Made by a program: the position numbers and the translations under genes. DNA of 64,000 nucleotides, taken from assembly GCA_965216645.1 (NCBI GenBank), contig CBDCGJ010000044.1, positions 140,811 to 204,810 on the forward strand, written 5' to 3'. This DNA comes from CBDCGJ01 sp965216645 (lineage in GTDB: Bacteria > Pseudomonadota > Alphaproteobacteria > GCA-2731375). The first letter of the stretch is position 1, and the number at the start of each line of letters is the position of its first letter. The notes under the pieces were generated by a model. That model made no database searches. It was not told the origin of the DNA and saw only the letters and a list, made by a program, of their open reading frames with translations. Shown piece by piece: positions 16,631-25,115 of this stretch.

Positions 16631-18817
16631 ATGACCGAACAAACAAACACGTTCACCAGCGCCAGCGGAATTGCCGTTGAGCGTCAGGCCCGCGACCTTG
16701 ATTTCGACGCGGGCATCGAATTCCTGATCGAGGATCTGGATCGAAAGCGCGGCGCCTTCATGTCCTCCGGCGTCGAGGACCCGGATCGTTATTCTCGCTT
16801 CGAGTTCGGCTTTGTCGATCCGCCGCTGGCACTGATCGGCCGGGATCGCCAGCTCGTGGTCGAGGCCTTGAACCCACGCGGTCTGCCGCTCATCGACTTG
16901 CTTCTACCGGCGTTTACGTCGGATCCGGCAGTCTCCGTCATCGCGCGGACCGAACGCGCGTTGACCATGGAAGTAGCGCCTTCGCAAGGCGTGTTTCCGG
17001 AGGAGGAGCGTAGCCGGCAACCGTCGCTATTTACGCCGATCCGCGGCGTATTGGCGGAATTTGCCGGGCTGGACGACCCATTTCTCGGTTTGTATGGCGC
17101 GTTCGGCTACGACCTGATTTTTCAATTCGACGACATGCCGTTGAAGCATGAACGACCGGCGCGGGAGCGGCCGGTTCACGTCTTTCTGCCGGACCGGCTT
17201 TTCGTTCGGGACCGCCGCCTGGAAACCGCGCGCGCTTACGACTACGAATTTTCCAAGGGAGACGCGACCACGAAATCGCTCGGCACCGACGCCTTTTCCC
17301 CTGTGCCGCCACGGCAACCGATCGCCGTCGACGTTTCGCGGGAGATCATCTCGGATCATACCGATGCGGAATATATGGCCAAGGTCGATCTGGCGCGGGA
17401 ACGCATGCGGGTCGGCGACATATTCGAAGTCGTTTTATCGCGAAAGTTCACGACCGTGTTCGATGGCGCGCCGTCGGAGATGTATCAGTTGATGCGGCGC
17501 ATCAATCCAAGTCCCTACGAATTCTTCTTTCAATTCGGCGACGATCAGCTGATCGGGGCCTCGCCGGAGATGTTCGTGCGCATCAACGGCGATCGGGTCG
17601 AAAGCTCCCCGATTTCCGGCACCGCGCGGCGCGGCGCCAATGCCATGGAAGACGCGGAGCGGATCAAGGCGCTCTACAACTCCGACAAAGACGAGGTCGA
17701 GTTGACCATGTGCACGGACGTGGACAGGAACGATAAATCGCGGATCTGCGTGCCCGGCAGCATCAAACTGCTCGGGCGCCGCATGATCGAACGCTATGCC
17801 GGCCTGTTTCATACGGTCGATCATGTGGAGGGGCGTTTACGCCCGGGCTTTGACGGGCTCGATGCCTTCCTCTCGCATATGTGGGCGGTCACTTTGACCG
17901 GCGCGCCGAAGCGCATGGCGGTCCGTATCATCGAAGACATGGAAGTCGCCTCGCGCGGCTGGTATGGCGGCGCCGTCGGTGCCTTCACCTTCGATGGCAC
18001 GGTCAATACGGGTATCACCATCCGCACCGTGCATTTGCTGGAAGGTATGGCGCACTATCAAGTTGGCGCCACTTTGATTTGGGATTCGGTGCCGGCGGAA
18101 GAGGAGATGGAGACCCGGATCAAGTCGACCGCCTTCTTCCGCGCGCTCGACGCCATGGTTCAAAAACAACCGGAAGCCGCGACCGATGTGGCATCGCACG
18201 TATTCGAGGGCACGTCGATTGTGTTCGTCGACAATGAAGACAGCTTCGTCCACACGCTGGCAGACTATTTCCGGCAAACCGGCGCCGAGGTCGCGACCTA
18301 TCGCAACGGGCCCGGTTTGGAGGCGGCATTGGCGCAAGGGCCGGATTTGGTGATTCACTCTCCGGGCCCTGGCCGGCCCTCGGATTTCGGCGTTCCGGAC
18401 TTGGTCAAGCAAGTGGCAGCGCAAGGGATTCCTCAATTCGGCATTTGTCTCGGCCTGCAGGGAATAGTCGAGGCCTTCGGCGGCCAATTGGATGTCTTAG
18501 ACGAACCGCGACATGGAAAAATCTGGCATATCCGGCATGACGGCACCGGCTTGTTCGAGGATCTGCCGGAGAACTGCCAATTCGGCGCCTATCACTCCCT
18601 CGTCGCCGTGCCGGACCGGCTGCCGGCGGAGTTGGAGGCGGTGGCGCACACGGAGGCAGGGTTGATCATGGCCGTTCGGCATCGGTCTTTACCCATAGCG
18701 GCCGTTCAGTTCCATCCGGAATCGATTCTCTCCTTCGAAGCCGACGTCGGGCATCTTCTTGTGCGTAATGCGATGAAAATGCTATTATTTGGCGGCAAGG
18801 GCGAGAAGGCGGCCTGA
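16631..18817 (+). CDS. trpE: Fused anthranilate synthase TrpE(G)
   Basis: A 728-residue fusion of anthranilate synthase components I and II, the form known from Rhizobium and Azospirillum. The chorismate-binding part has RMRVGDIFEVVLSRKF, GASPEMFVRI, SSPISGTARRG, CTDVDRNDKSR and VTLTGAPKRMAV. After about residue 520 comes the glutamine amidotransferase domain with HSPGPGRP, the nucleophile loop FGICLGLQGIVEAFGG and the His-Glu pair in AVQFHPESIL. It catalyses the first committed step of tryptophan synthesis. No other trp gene is adjacent, as is usual in this group. Attenuation is known in relatives, but no Trp-rich leader peptide was found in the 245 bases upstream. Confidence 0.95.
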   Translation: MTEQTNTFTSASGIAVERQARDLDFDAGIEFLIEDLDRKRGAFMSSGVEDPDRYSRFEFGFVDPPLALIGRDRQLVVEALNPRGLPLIDLLLPAFTSDPAVSVIARTERALTMEVAPSQGVFPEEERSRQPSLFTPIRGVLAEFAGLDDPFLGLYGAFGYDLIFQFDDMPLKHERPARERPVHVFLPDRLFVRDRRLETARAYDYEFSKGDATTKSLGTDAFSPVPPRQPIAVDVSREIISDHTDAEYMAKVDLARERMRVGDIFEVVLSRKFTTVFDGAPSEMYQLMRRINPSPYEFFFQFGDDQLIGASPEMFVRINGDRVESSPISGTARRGANAMEDAERIKALYNSDKDEVELTMCTDVDRNDKSRICVPGSIKLLGRRMIERYAGLFHTVDHVEGRLRPGFDGLDAFLSHMWAVTLTGAPKRMAVRIIEDMEVASRGWYGGAVGAFTFDGTVNTGITIRTVHLLEGMAHYQVGATLIWDSVPAEEEMETRIKSTAFFRALDAMVQKQPEAATDVASHVFEGTSIVFVDNEDSFVHTLADYFRQTGAEVATYRNGPGLEAALAQGPDLVIHSPGPGRPSDFGVPDLVKQVAAQGIPQFGICLGLQGIVEAFGGQLDVLDEPRHGKIWHIRHDGTGLFEDLPENCQFGAYHSLVAVPDRLPAELEAVAHTEAGLIMAVRHRSLPIAAVQFHPESILSFEADVGHLLVRNAMKMLLFGGKGEKAA

Positions 18818-18943
18818 TATTACCGCTGGACGGTGCGAAACGGCGACGTTCCGATAATCTACCGCTGCCGGTTGGCGTGTGGAACAAGTCTTTGCTTGAA
18901 CAGTATTTATATGTCGAAACGGTCTTTGATGGATCCTTGACGA

Positions 18944-19312
18944 ATGGTTTTTTGGGACGCTTTTCAGAAACTGCCCTTGTCGGTCCGAATCATATGGTTC
19001 GTGGCCATCGCCTTTGTCGGGTCGATGGCCGTTCTAACCGCCGCTGGCGTCGATTTCACCAGTCAGGAAGCGGCGGTGGCTGATCGCAATGATCGGGTCC
19101 AAACGCGAAGCGCGACGCGGTCGGAAAGACAAGCCATTTCCGATGACGAGTATTACGGCACCAACAATAGTAAAAAGTCGCGACAGGCGCGGCGTAAGCG
19201 AGAGCGAGAAGAAGATCCCCACAGCGACCTGAACAATAATGACCTGAAAGACGGCGGTTCATTTACCGATAGCTACGATCCCGACAATCCGCCCGGACTG
19301 AAAGGCGACTGA
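18944..19312 (+). CDS. Small single-span membrane protein with charged tail
   Basis: A 122-residue protein of unknown function. One membrane helix (about residues 14-35, VRIIWFVAIAFVGSMAVLTAA) is followed by a long hydrophilic tail rich in Arg, Lys, Asp, Asn and Ser, including RQARRKREREEDPHSD and a Pro/Asp-rich end. The tail looks disordered. No family recognised. It stands alone between trpE(G) and an acyl-CoA dehydrogenase, both on the same strand. Confidence 0.55.
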   Translation: MVFWDAFQKLPLSVRIIWFVAIAFVGSMAVLTAAGVDFTSQEAAVADRNDRVQTRSATRSERQAISDDEYYGTNNSKKSRQARRKREREEDPHSDLNNNDLKDGGSFTDSYDPDNPPGLKGD

Positions 19313-19375
19313 TCGGGCACCCTTCCTAAACCGCATTCCGCGGCACTAATATTCTTTCGAGAGAGAACAACAGCG

Positions 19376-20620
19376 ATGGACTTCACCATTCCGCGTGACA
19401 TCGCGGACAAGCTTGCTGAATTGGATGCTTTTATCGAGGCGGAAATCAAGCCGCTCGAACGCGAGAATATGCAATTCTTCGATCATCGTCGGGAATATGC
19501 CCGCACCGATTGGGAGAACGACGGGCAGCCGCGAAAGGAGTGGGAAGACCTTCTCCGCGAGATGAAACGGCGCGCCGACAAGGCCGGCCATTTGCGCTTC
19601 GCGCTGCCCAAATCGGTCGGCGGCTCCGACGGATCCAATCTGGCCATGGCGATGATCCGCGAACATCTGGCGATGAAGGGGTTGGGGCTGCATAACGATT
19701 TGCAGAACGAATCCTCCATCGTCGGCAACTTCCCGCTCGCCCACATGCTGCTGGCTTTCGGTACCGAGGCGCAGAAGGAGGAGTTTCTGGAGGCGAGCAT
19801 CACTGGCGCCAAGCGGATCGGCTTCGGTCTGACAGAGCCCAATCACGGCAGCGACGCGACCTATCTGGAAACCACGGCCGTGCGCGACGGCGACGATTGG
19901 GTGATCAATGGGGTCAAGCGGTTCAACAGCGGCCTGCATCATGCCACGCACGATCTGGTCTTCGCCCGCACGTCCGGCGATCCGGGGCGGCCGCACGGCG
20001 TCACCGCCTTCATCGTGCCGGTCGAGACGCCGGGATTTTCCGTCGATTACATGCACTGGACCTTCAACATGCCGACGGACCATGCCGAGGTGACGTTGAA
20101 GGACGTGCGGGTCTCCAACGACACGATTCTAAATGAGGAAGGTGAGGGCCTGCTGGTGGCGCAGCACTTCCTGCACGAAAATCGCATCCGCCAGGCCGCC
20201 TCGAGTCTCGGTGCGGCGCAGTTCTGTATCAATGAGGCGGTGGCCTATGCCAAGGAACGTAAGACTTGGGGCAAACCGCTATCGACCCAGCAGGCGATCC
20301 AGTTTCCGCTGACCGAACTCCATACGGAAGCCGAAATGGTCCGCAACCTGGTTTACAAAACCGCCTGGAACCTGGACCAGCACAACCATTTAGCGGTGAC
20401 CGATCAGGTTTCCATGGCCAACTACCGGGCCAACCGTTTGGTTTGTCAGGCCGCCGATCAGGCGATCCAGGTCCATGGCGGTATCGGCTATACCCGCTAC
20501 AAGCCCTTCGAGCATATCTACCGCCACCACCGCCGCTACCGCATCACCGAGGGGGCGGAGGAGATACAGATCCGCAAGATCGCCGGGCACCTGTTCGGAT
20601 TTTTGCGTAAGAACCGATAA
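19376..20620 (+). CDS. Acyl-CoA dehydrogenase
   Basis: A 414-residue flavoprotein of the acyl-CoA dehydrogenase family. The N-terminal helical domain is followed by the FAD/substrate motif GFGLTEPNHGSDAT, the beta domain, and the C-terminal helical domain with QVHGGIGYTRYKPFEHIYRH and the catalytic Glu region RITEGAEEIQIRKIAG. It oxidises an acyl-CoA thioester using an electron-transferring flavoprotein; chain length cannot be told. The N-terminal segment (EIKPLERENMQFFDHRRE) resembles the ACAD10/11-related group. A GAGAGA purine stretch lies upstream of the ATG. No CoA ligase or hydratase is adjacent. A palindromic repeat lies directly downstream. Confidence 0.85.
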   Translation: MDFTIPRDIADKLAELDAFIEAEIKPLERENMQFFDHRREYARTDWENDGQPRKEWEDLLREMKRRADKAGHLRFALPKSVGGSDGSNLAMAMIREHLAMKGLGLHNDLQNESSIVGNFPLAHMLLAFGTEAQKEEFLEASITGAKRIGFGLTEPNHGSDATYLETTAVRDGDDWVINGVKRFNSGLHHATHDLVFARTSGDPGRPHGVTAFIVPVETPGFSVDYMHWTFNMPTDHAEVTLKDVRVSNDTILNEEGEGLLVAQHFLHENRIRQAASSLGAAQFCINEAVAYAKERKTWGKPLSTQQAIQFPLTELHTEAEMVRNLVYKTAWNLDQHNHLAVTDQVSMANYRANRLVCQAADQAIQVHGGIGYTRYKPFEHIYRHHRRYRITEGAEEIQIRKIAGHLFGFLRKNR

Positions 20621-20661
20621 CAGCGCAGCCGCCGTCAATTCTGGTCCGTCATAACTCATTT

Positions 20662-20756
20662 CGTCATCCCGGAATCGCGCTGCGGTATCCGGGATCGTTT
20701 CAGACACCGTGCCTTGGGCGATCTCGGCTCTCCGCTGCGCTGCGGCCGGGATGACC
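20662..20756. repeat. REPIN-like palindromic element, copy 1
   Basis: The outer ends GTCATCCCGG (20663-20672) and CCGGGATGAC (20746-20755) are perfect inverted repeats. The left half folds on itself through ATCCCGGA (20666-20673) and TCCGGGAT (20688-20695); the right half can form a weaker equivalent. Two hairpins in inverted orientation with GTCATYCCGG ends match copy 2 at 29.4 kb. It sits between the convergent acyl-CoA dehydrogenase and Rieske genes, and may be mobilised by the RAYT at 1.6-2.2 kb. Confidence 0.65.
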
Positions 20757-20763
20757 GCGAGCT

Positions 20764-22350
20764 CTAATCCTCCCGCGCGACGAAGTCGAGCGCTTGCCGC
20801 GCCGTGCGGATGGTGTGTTTGCGTTTCAGCGGGGAGTTAAGGAACCGGTTCAAAGCCGCGGTGATGTCGCCGGTCCAAGGAGCGTCCGGTGCCTGCTCGA
20901 CCTCGTCGGCGACGGCGCAGGTGAGTTTCACCAGATGACAGGAGACGATGTACTCGAACTGGCTGTGATCAAACAGCGACGCCTTGGCCTCCGCCAGAAA
21001 CCGCTTCGGATCGTCGACCCGCCACGGGGCGACATCCAGATCCTCGTCTAGATAACCGGCATTGCGGCCGACGAAGCACGCCATCTGCAGTAGCGCTTGC
21101 GGCCAAAGCGCCGGCTGCTCTTCGCAGAGATGCCGGCAGGCATTGGCGAAGGTCAGGGTGTGGGTGAAGTCCAGCCAATTTATATTGTCGTCGACCTGAT
21201 TGTCGGTGCGGCCTTGGATGGCGAGATCGAAATGCAACATCTGCCGGGCGTTAGCGCCCAGCAAGGCATTATATAGCGCGATCGGATCGCCACTATGGGC
21301 GGCGGCTGTGTCGAGACAATTGTTCACGGACTTGGCGAAAAAATCATCCACTTGGGGGATTGCGCCATTGCCGTTTAGGTTCTGCAAGGCGGTTGCGTAG
21401 TGGCGGAATTCGGGGATCAGGTCTTCCCGCCGGGCGAAGATCAGACCGCGCACCAGGGCCAAAGTTAGGGGTAGCGCGACGTCGTCGCCCAAATGATCGA
21501 CCAACTGGCCGATCTTCACCACATAAATCGCCGAATGGCCGAAGTCCTGATAATGCGCCAGTGCCGCGCGGGCGAGGGCGGGGCGGATATCGCCGTAAGT
21601 CTTGCCGTTGTTGAGGGCACCGCGGACCAGCGCTAAGGCGGCCGCTTCGTCCTCGGCCTCGATCGCCGAGACGAGGGCGTCGGCGTCGTAGGGCGTTTCG
21701 CCGTCAGGATAGGGGAAGGCCGGTTCGCGCAGGGTGTCCCAGGCGATATGACCGAGAATTTCGACCAGCGGTACCAGGCGCGCCGCGTCATCGTCGTCGC
21801 CCCGTTCGCGCAAGTCCAACCAGTCGGGCGCGGCGGCGTAGGCGTGGCTCATACCATACTCGAAATGATCGTGGCTCCAGCGGATCGCTTCCCGGACCGC
21901 CTCCAACGGATCGCCGCCGGCTTTGATCAGCCGCGCCAGTTCCCGCGCCATGCGGTCGTATTCGTGGCGGGGCAAGGCGTCCTTCAGATTTTCGAGAGCC
22001 GTTGCCTGGCGTTCTTCCGCCGGCGCTTCCGTCACGTCGATCCAGATTTGGTCGCCGCGAAGCTCGACCGGATAGGTCCGCAGCCGGTCGCCGTCGGTCA
22101 AATTGTCGCCGCTGGCCAGGTCGAACTTCCAGTTATGCCAATTGCAGGTCAGGGTGCAGTCGCCGGTGACCGTGCCTTCGCTCAGCGGATAGCCCTCGTG
22201 CGGACATCGGTTGTTACAGGCATAGATGCCGCTGTCGCGTTGGAACAGCGCAATCTGCTTATTGCCGACACGGACGATTTTCGGGTTGCGTTCGGCCAGA
22301 TCGGCCAGGGTGGCGATCTGTACCATGTCTTGCGCCTGACGAACGGACAT
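20764..22350 (-). CDS. Rieske [2Fe-2S] protein fused to a large uncharacterised domain
   Basis: About 528 residues. The N-terminal ~105 residues are a complete Rieske domain with the cluster ligands in NRCPHEGYPL (Cys49, His51) and CNWHNWKFD (Cys69, His72). The remaining ~420 residues are predicted mostly helical and His-rich, with WSHDHFEYGMSHAYAA, HYQDFGHSAIYVVK, HTLTFANACRHL and FEYIVSCHLVKL. I do not recognise this part with confidence; it is faintly reminiscent of questin-oxidase-like helical repeats. It is not the usual mononuclear-iron oxygenase domain. Start codons at 22362, 22350 and 22326 are all possible. It is convergent with the acyl-CoA dehydrogenase and divergent from the flavin reductase operon, whose reductase could supply electrons (inference). 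Confidence 0.75.
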   Translation of the reverse strand: MSVRQAQDMVQIATLADLAERNPKIVRVGNKQIALFQRDSGIYACNNRCPHEGYPLSEGTVTGDCTLTCNWHNWKFDLASGDNLTDGDRLRTYPVELRGDQIWIDVTEAPAEERQATALENLKDALPRHEYDRMARELARLIKAGGDPLEAVREAIRWSHDHFEYGMSHAYAAAPDWLDLRERGDDDDAARLVPLVEILGHIAWDTLREPAFPYPDGETPYDADALVSAIEAEDEAAALALVRGALNNGKTYGDIRPALARAALAHYQDFGHSAIYVVKIGQLVDHLGDDVALPLTLALVRGLIFARREDLIPEFRHYATALQNLNGNGAIPQVDDFFAKSVNNCLDTAAAHSGDPIALYNALLGANARQMLHFDLAIQGRTDNQVDDNINWLDFTHTLTFANACRHLCEEQPALWPQALLQMACFVGRNAGYLDEDLDVAPWRVDDPKRFLAEAKASLFDHSQFEYIVSCHLVKLTCAVADEVEQAPDAPWTGDITAALNRFLNSPLKRKHTIRTARQALDFVARED

Positions 22351-22513
22351 ACTCGATCTCATAATCTTGTGAATGATATTGTTTAGAATGATTCCAATTT
22401 AGACAAGTGATGTGCCAAAAGCAAGTCCAGCGAATTTTCTTTTTCCGCCAGACGGGATATTGTGCCTCACCAACCATTCGAATCTTCATACTTTCAGTCA
22501 TGGGGCATCGTGT

Positions 22514-23089
22514 ATGAGCGTAAAGATCTTGGCGTTCTCCGGCAGTTCGCGTCGGGCGTCGATCCATAAGAAGCTTCTGAAAACCGCCGTGGCCGGCGCC
22601 CGAAACGCTGGCGGCGAAGTCACGTTGATCGATCTCTCCGATTTCGATCTGCCGCTCTATAACGGCGATCTCGAGGAAGAGCACGGCATCCCGGAGGATG
22701 TCAGAAAAATCAGAGCGCTGTTTAAGGAGCATCACGGGCTGTTGTTGGCCTGCCCGGAATACAACAGCTCGATCACGCCGCTTCTGAAGAACGTGATCGA
22801 TTGGTGTTCGCGGCCGGAAGACGGTCAATCGGGGTTGGTGCATTTCACCGGTAAGACCGCGGCGTTGCTCTCCGCATCGGGCGGTGCTCTGGCGGGTCTA
22901 CGCGGCTTGTTCACGGTGCGGCAGATCCTCAGCGTGCTGGGGACCCATGTGATCCCGGAACAATACGGTCTGGCCGGCGCCGGTTCCGCCTTCGACGATG
23001 ACGACAATCTGGTCGATGAGGCGACGCGCAGCGCTGTCGCGGGTATCGGCGCCACGCTCGTCCGTACCACCGAAAAACTGAACGGATAG
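22514..23089 (+). CDS. NADPH-dependent FMN reductase
   Basis: A 191-residue flavodoxin-like reductase. KILAFSGSSRRASIHKKLL is the FMN phosphate-binding start, and LLACPEYNSSITPLLKNVIDW is the conserved PEYN motif of NADPH-dependent FMN/azo-reductases, followed by ALLSASGGALAGLRG. It reduces flavin or quinones with NAD(P)H. ATG 22514 is chosen because the family motif begins three residues later, although the frame is open from 22412. It heads a five-gene operon, only 3 bases ahead of the aldolase fusion gene. Confidence 0.85.
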   Translation: MSVKILAFSGSSRRASIHKKLLKTAVAGARNAGGEVTLIDLSDFDLPLYNGDLEEEHGIPEDVRKIRALFKEHHGLLLACPEYNSSITPLLKNVIDWCSRPEDGQSGLVHFTGKTAALLSASGGALAGLRGLFTVRQILSVLGTHVIPEQYGLAGAGSAFDDDDNLVDEATRSAVAGIGATLVRTTEKLNG

Positions 23090-23092
23090 ATC

Positions 23093-25102
23093 ATGGAGAG
23101 CGCTTGGTCCGACAGCCATGCCCAGGCGATGGTCGCCGATTACGCCAAGATCGGCGTCGGTACTGACCTGGCGTTGCGGGTCTATACGACACGATTGCTC
23201 GGCCAGGATCCGGCCCTGGTGTTGCATGGCGGCGGCAACAGCTCGGTCAAGACCCGGATGCGTGACTTGACGGGCGAGGATGTCGATGTGCTTTGCGTTA
23301 AGGGGTCGGGTTGGGATATGGGCGATATCGAACCCGCCGGCCTGCCGGCTGTCCGCTTGGCGCCATTGCAAAACCTGCGGGCCCTGGACAATTTGAACGA
23401 TTTCGACATGGTCAACGCGCAGCGCGGCAATTTGCTGGACAGCACGGCGCCCAACCCATCCGTCGAAACGCTGCTGCACGCCTTCCTGCCGCATAAATTC
23501 GTCGATCACACCCATTCCACGGCGGTGCTGAGCCTGACCGATCAGCCGGACGGCGAGGAGATTTGCCGTCGGGTTTATGGCGACCGTTTCGGCATCGTCC
23601 CCTATATCATGCCCGGCTTCGCGCTGGCCAAGAAGGCGGTGGAAGTTTACGAGCAGGCACCGTCGGTTGAAGGGTTGATCCTCCTGAAACACGGCATCTT
23701 CACTTTCGGCGGCAGCGCCTCGGAAGCCTATGAACGGATGATCGCCGCCGTGTCCGACGCGGAAGCGGCGATCGCCGCCAATCGAAAAAACCGAAACGTA
23801 ACCATCGACATCCCGGACAACCTAGCCAGTCTCGCCGAGATCGCGCCGGTCATCCGGGGCGCTTGCGCCATTCGCGACGATGCGACAGGGGCCCATAAGC
23901 GCTTCGTGCTGGATCATCGATGCGATCGTCGAATCTTGGACTATGTCAACGGTGCCGAACTGGATCGCTATAGCCAGCAGGGCGTGGTGACGCCGGATCA
24001 CAATATCCGGATTAAGAACCTGCCTCTGCTCCTGCCAGTGCCGGACGAAGATTTCGCTGAAAAGTGTCGGCAGGCGGTAACTGACTATGTCAGCGGCTAT
24101 CACGCCTATTTCGAACGCAACAACGCGCTCCATGACGGCGCCAAGACGGAACTGGACCCGATGCCGCGGGTGGCGCTGGTGCCGGGAATCGGTTTGTTCG
24201 GTCTCGGCCGCAACACCAAAGAAGCGGCGGTGGCCGCCGATTTGGCGGAGAACAATATCGCCACCATCCTGGATGCGGAGGCGATCGGGCGCTTCGAAGC
24301 GTTGAGCGAAGCGGATTTGTTCGACGTGGAATATTGGGCGTTGGAGCAGGCCAAGCTCGGCAAGGGATCTGAGCCGCCATTGTTGCGCCAAATCGCCGTC
24401 GTCACCGGCGGCTTGGGCGCCATCGGACAAGCCACCGCCAAGGCGCTGGCCCGCGCGGGGGCCGAGGTGGCGCTGCTGGATGTATCGCGGAGCGGCGATG
24501 CCATCGACTGCGACGTGACCGACCGCGTGGCTGTCGATGCCGCTTTCGACGAGGTTTGTCGGCGCCATGGCGGCGTCGACATCGTTGTCTCCAATGCGGG
24601 CGCCGCCTGGCAAGGCAAGATCGGCGAGGTCGACGACGCGGTCCTACGGCAGAGCTTCGAGCTGAACTTCTTCGCCCATCAGAATGTGGCGCAAGCCGCC
24701 GTGCGGATCATGCGGCGTCAGGGCACCGGCGGCTGCCTGCTGTTCAACACGTCGAAGCAGGCGATCAATCCTGGCGCCGATTTCGGGCCTTATGGTCTGC
24801 CGAAGGCGGCGACTTTATTCCTGGTCCGGCAATATGCCTTGGATCATGGCGCCGACGGCATCCGGGCCAACGCGGTCAACGCCGACCGCATCCGCAGCGG
24901 CCTGTTGACCGATGAAATGATCGCCAGCCGGGCCAAGGCGCGGGGCCTGGATGAAGCGGACTATATGAGCGGCAATCTGTTGGGCCGCGAGGTCACCGCC
25001 GAGGACGTGGCGCAGGCCTTTTTGCATCACGCGCTCTCCCTGAAGACCACCGGCGACGTGACCACCGTCGACGGCGGCAATATCGCCGCTGCCTTACGTT
25101 GA
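23093..25102 (+). CDS. Bifunctional class II aldolase / short-chain dehydrogenase
   Basis: A 669-residue fusion like rhamnulose-1-phosphate aldolase/dehydrogenase RhaD-type proteins. Residues about 1-400 are a class II aldolase domain with LVLHGGGNSSVK and the metal-binding VDHTHSTA (His139/His141), plus LLKHGIFTFG. From about residue 430 an SDR domain starts with TGGLGAIGQATAKAL, then VSNAGAAWQG and the active site PYGLPKAATLF. Known members split a sugar phosphate and oxidise the aldehyde; here the substrate is unknown since no sugar kinase or isomerase is near. It is the second gene of a tight operon with an MlrC-family gene 13 bases downstream. Confidence 0.85.
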   Translation: MESAWSDSHAQAMVADYAKIGVGTDLALRVYTTRLLGQDPALVLHGGGNSSVKTRMRDLTGEDVDVLCVKGSGWDMGDIEPAGLPAVRLAPLQNLRALDNLNDFDMVNAQRGNLLDSTAPNPSVETLLHAFLPHKFVDHTHSTAVLSLTDQPDGEEICRRVYGDRFGIVPYIMPGFALAKKAVEVYEQAPSVEGLILLKHGIFTFGGSASEAYERMIAAVSDAEAAIAANRKNRNVTIDIPDNLASLAEIAPVIRGACAIRDDATGAHKRFVLDHRCDRRILDYVNGAELDRYSQQGVVTPDHNIRIKNLPLLLPVPDEDFAEKCRQAVTDYVSGYHAYFERNNALHDGAKTELDPMPRVALVPGIGLFGLGRNTKEAAVAADLAENNIATILDAEAIGRFEALSEADLFDVEYWALEQAKLGKGSEPPLLRQIAVVTGGLGAIGQATAKALARAGAEVALLDVSRSGDAIDCDVTDRVAVDAAFDEVCRRHGGVDIVVSNAGAAWQGKIGEVDDAVLRQSFELNFFAHQNVAQAAVRIMRRQGTGGCLLFNTSKQAINPGADFGPYGLPKAATLFLVRQYALDHGADGIRANAVNADRIRSGLLTDEMIASRAKARGLDEADYMSGNLLGREVTAEDVAQAFLHHALSLKTTGDVTTVDGGNIAAALR

Positions 25103-25115
25103 AAGGAAATTCGTT

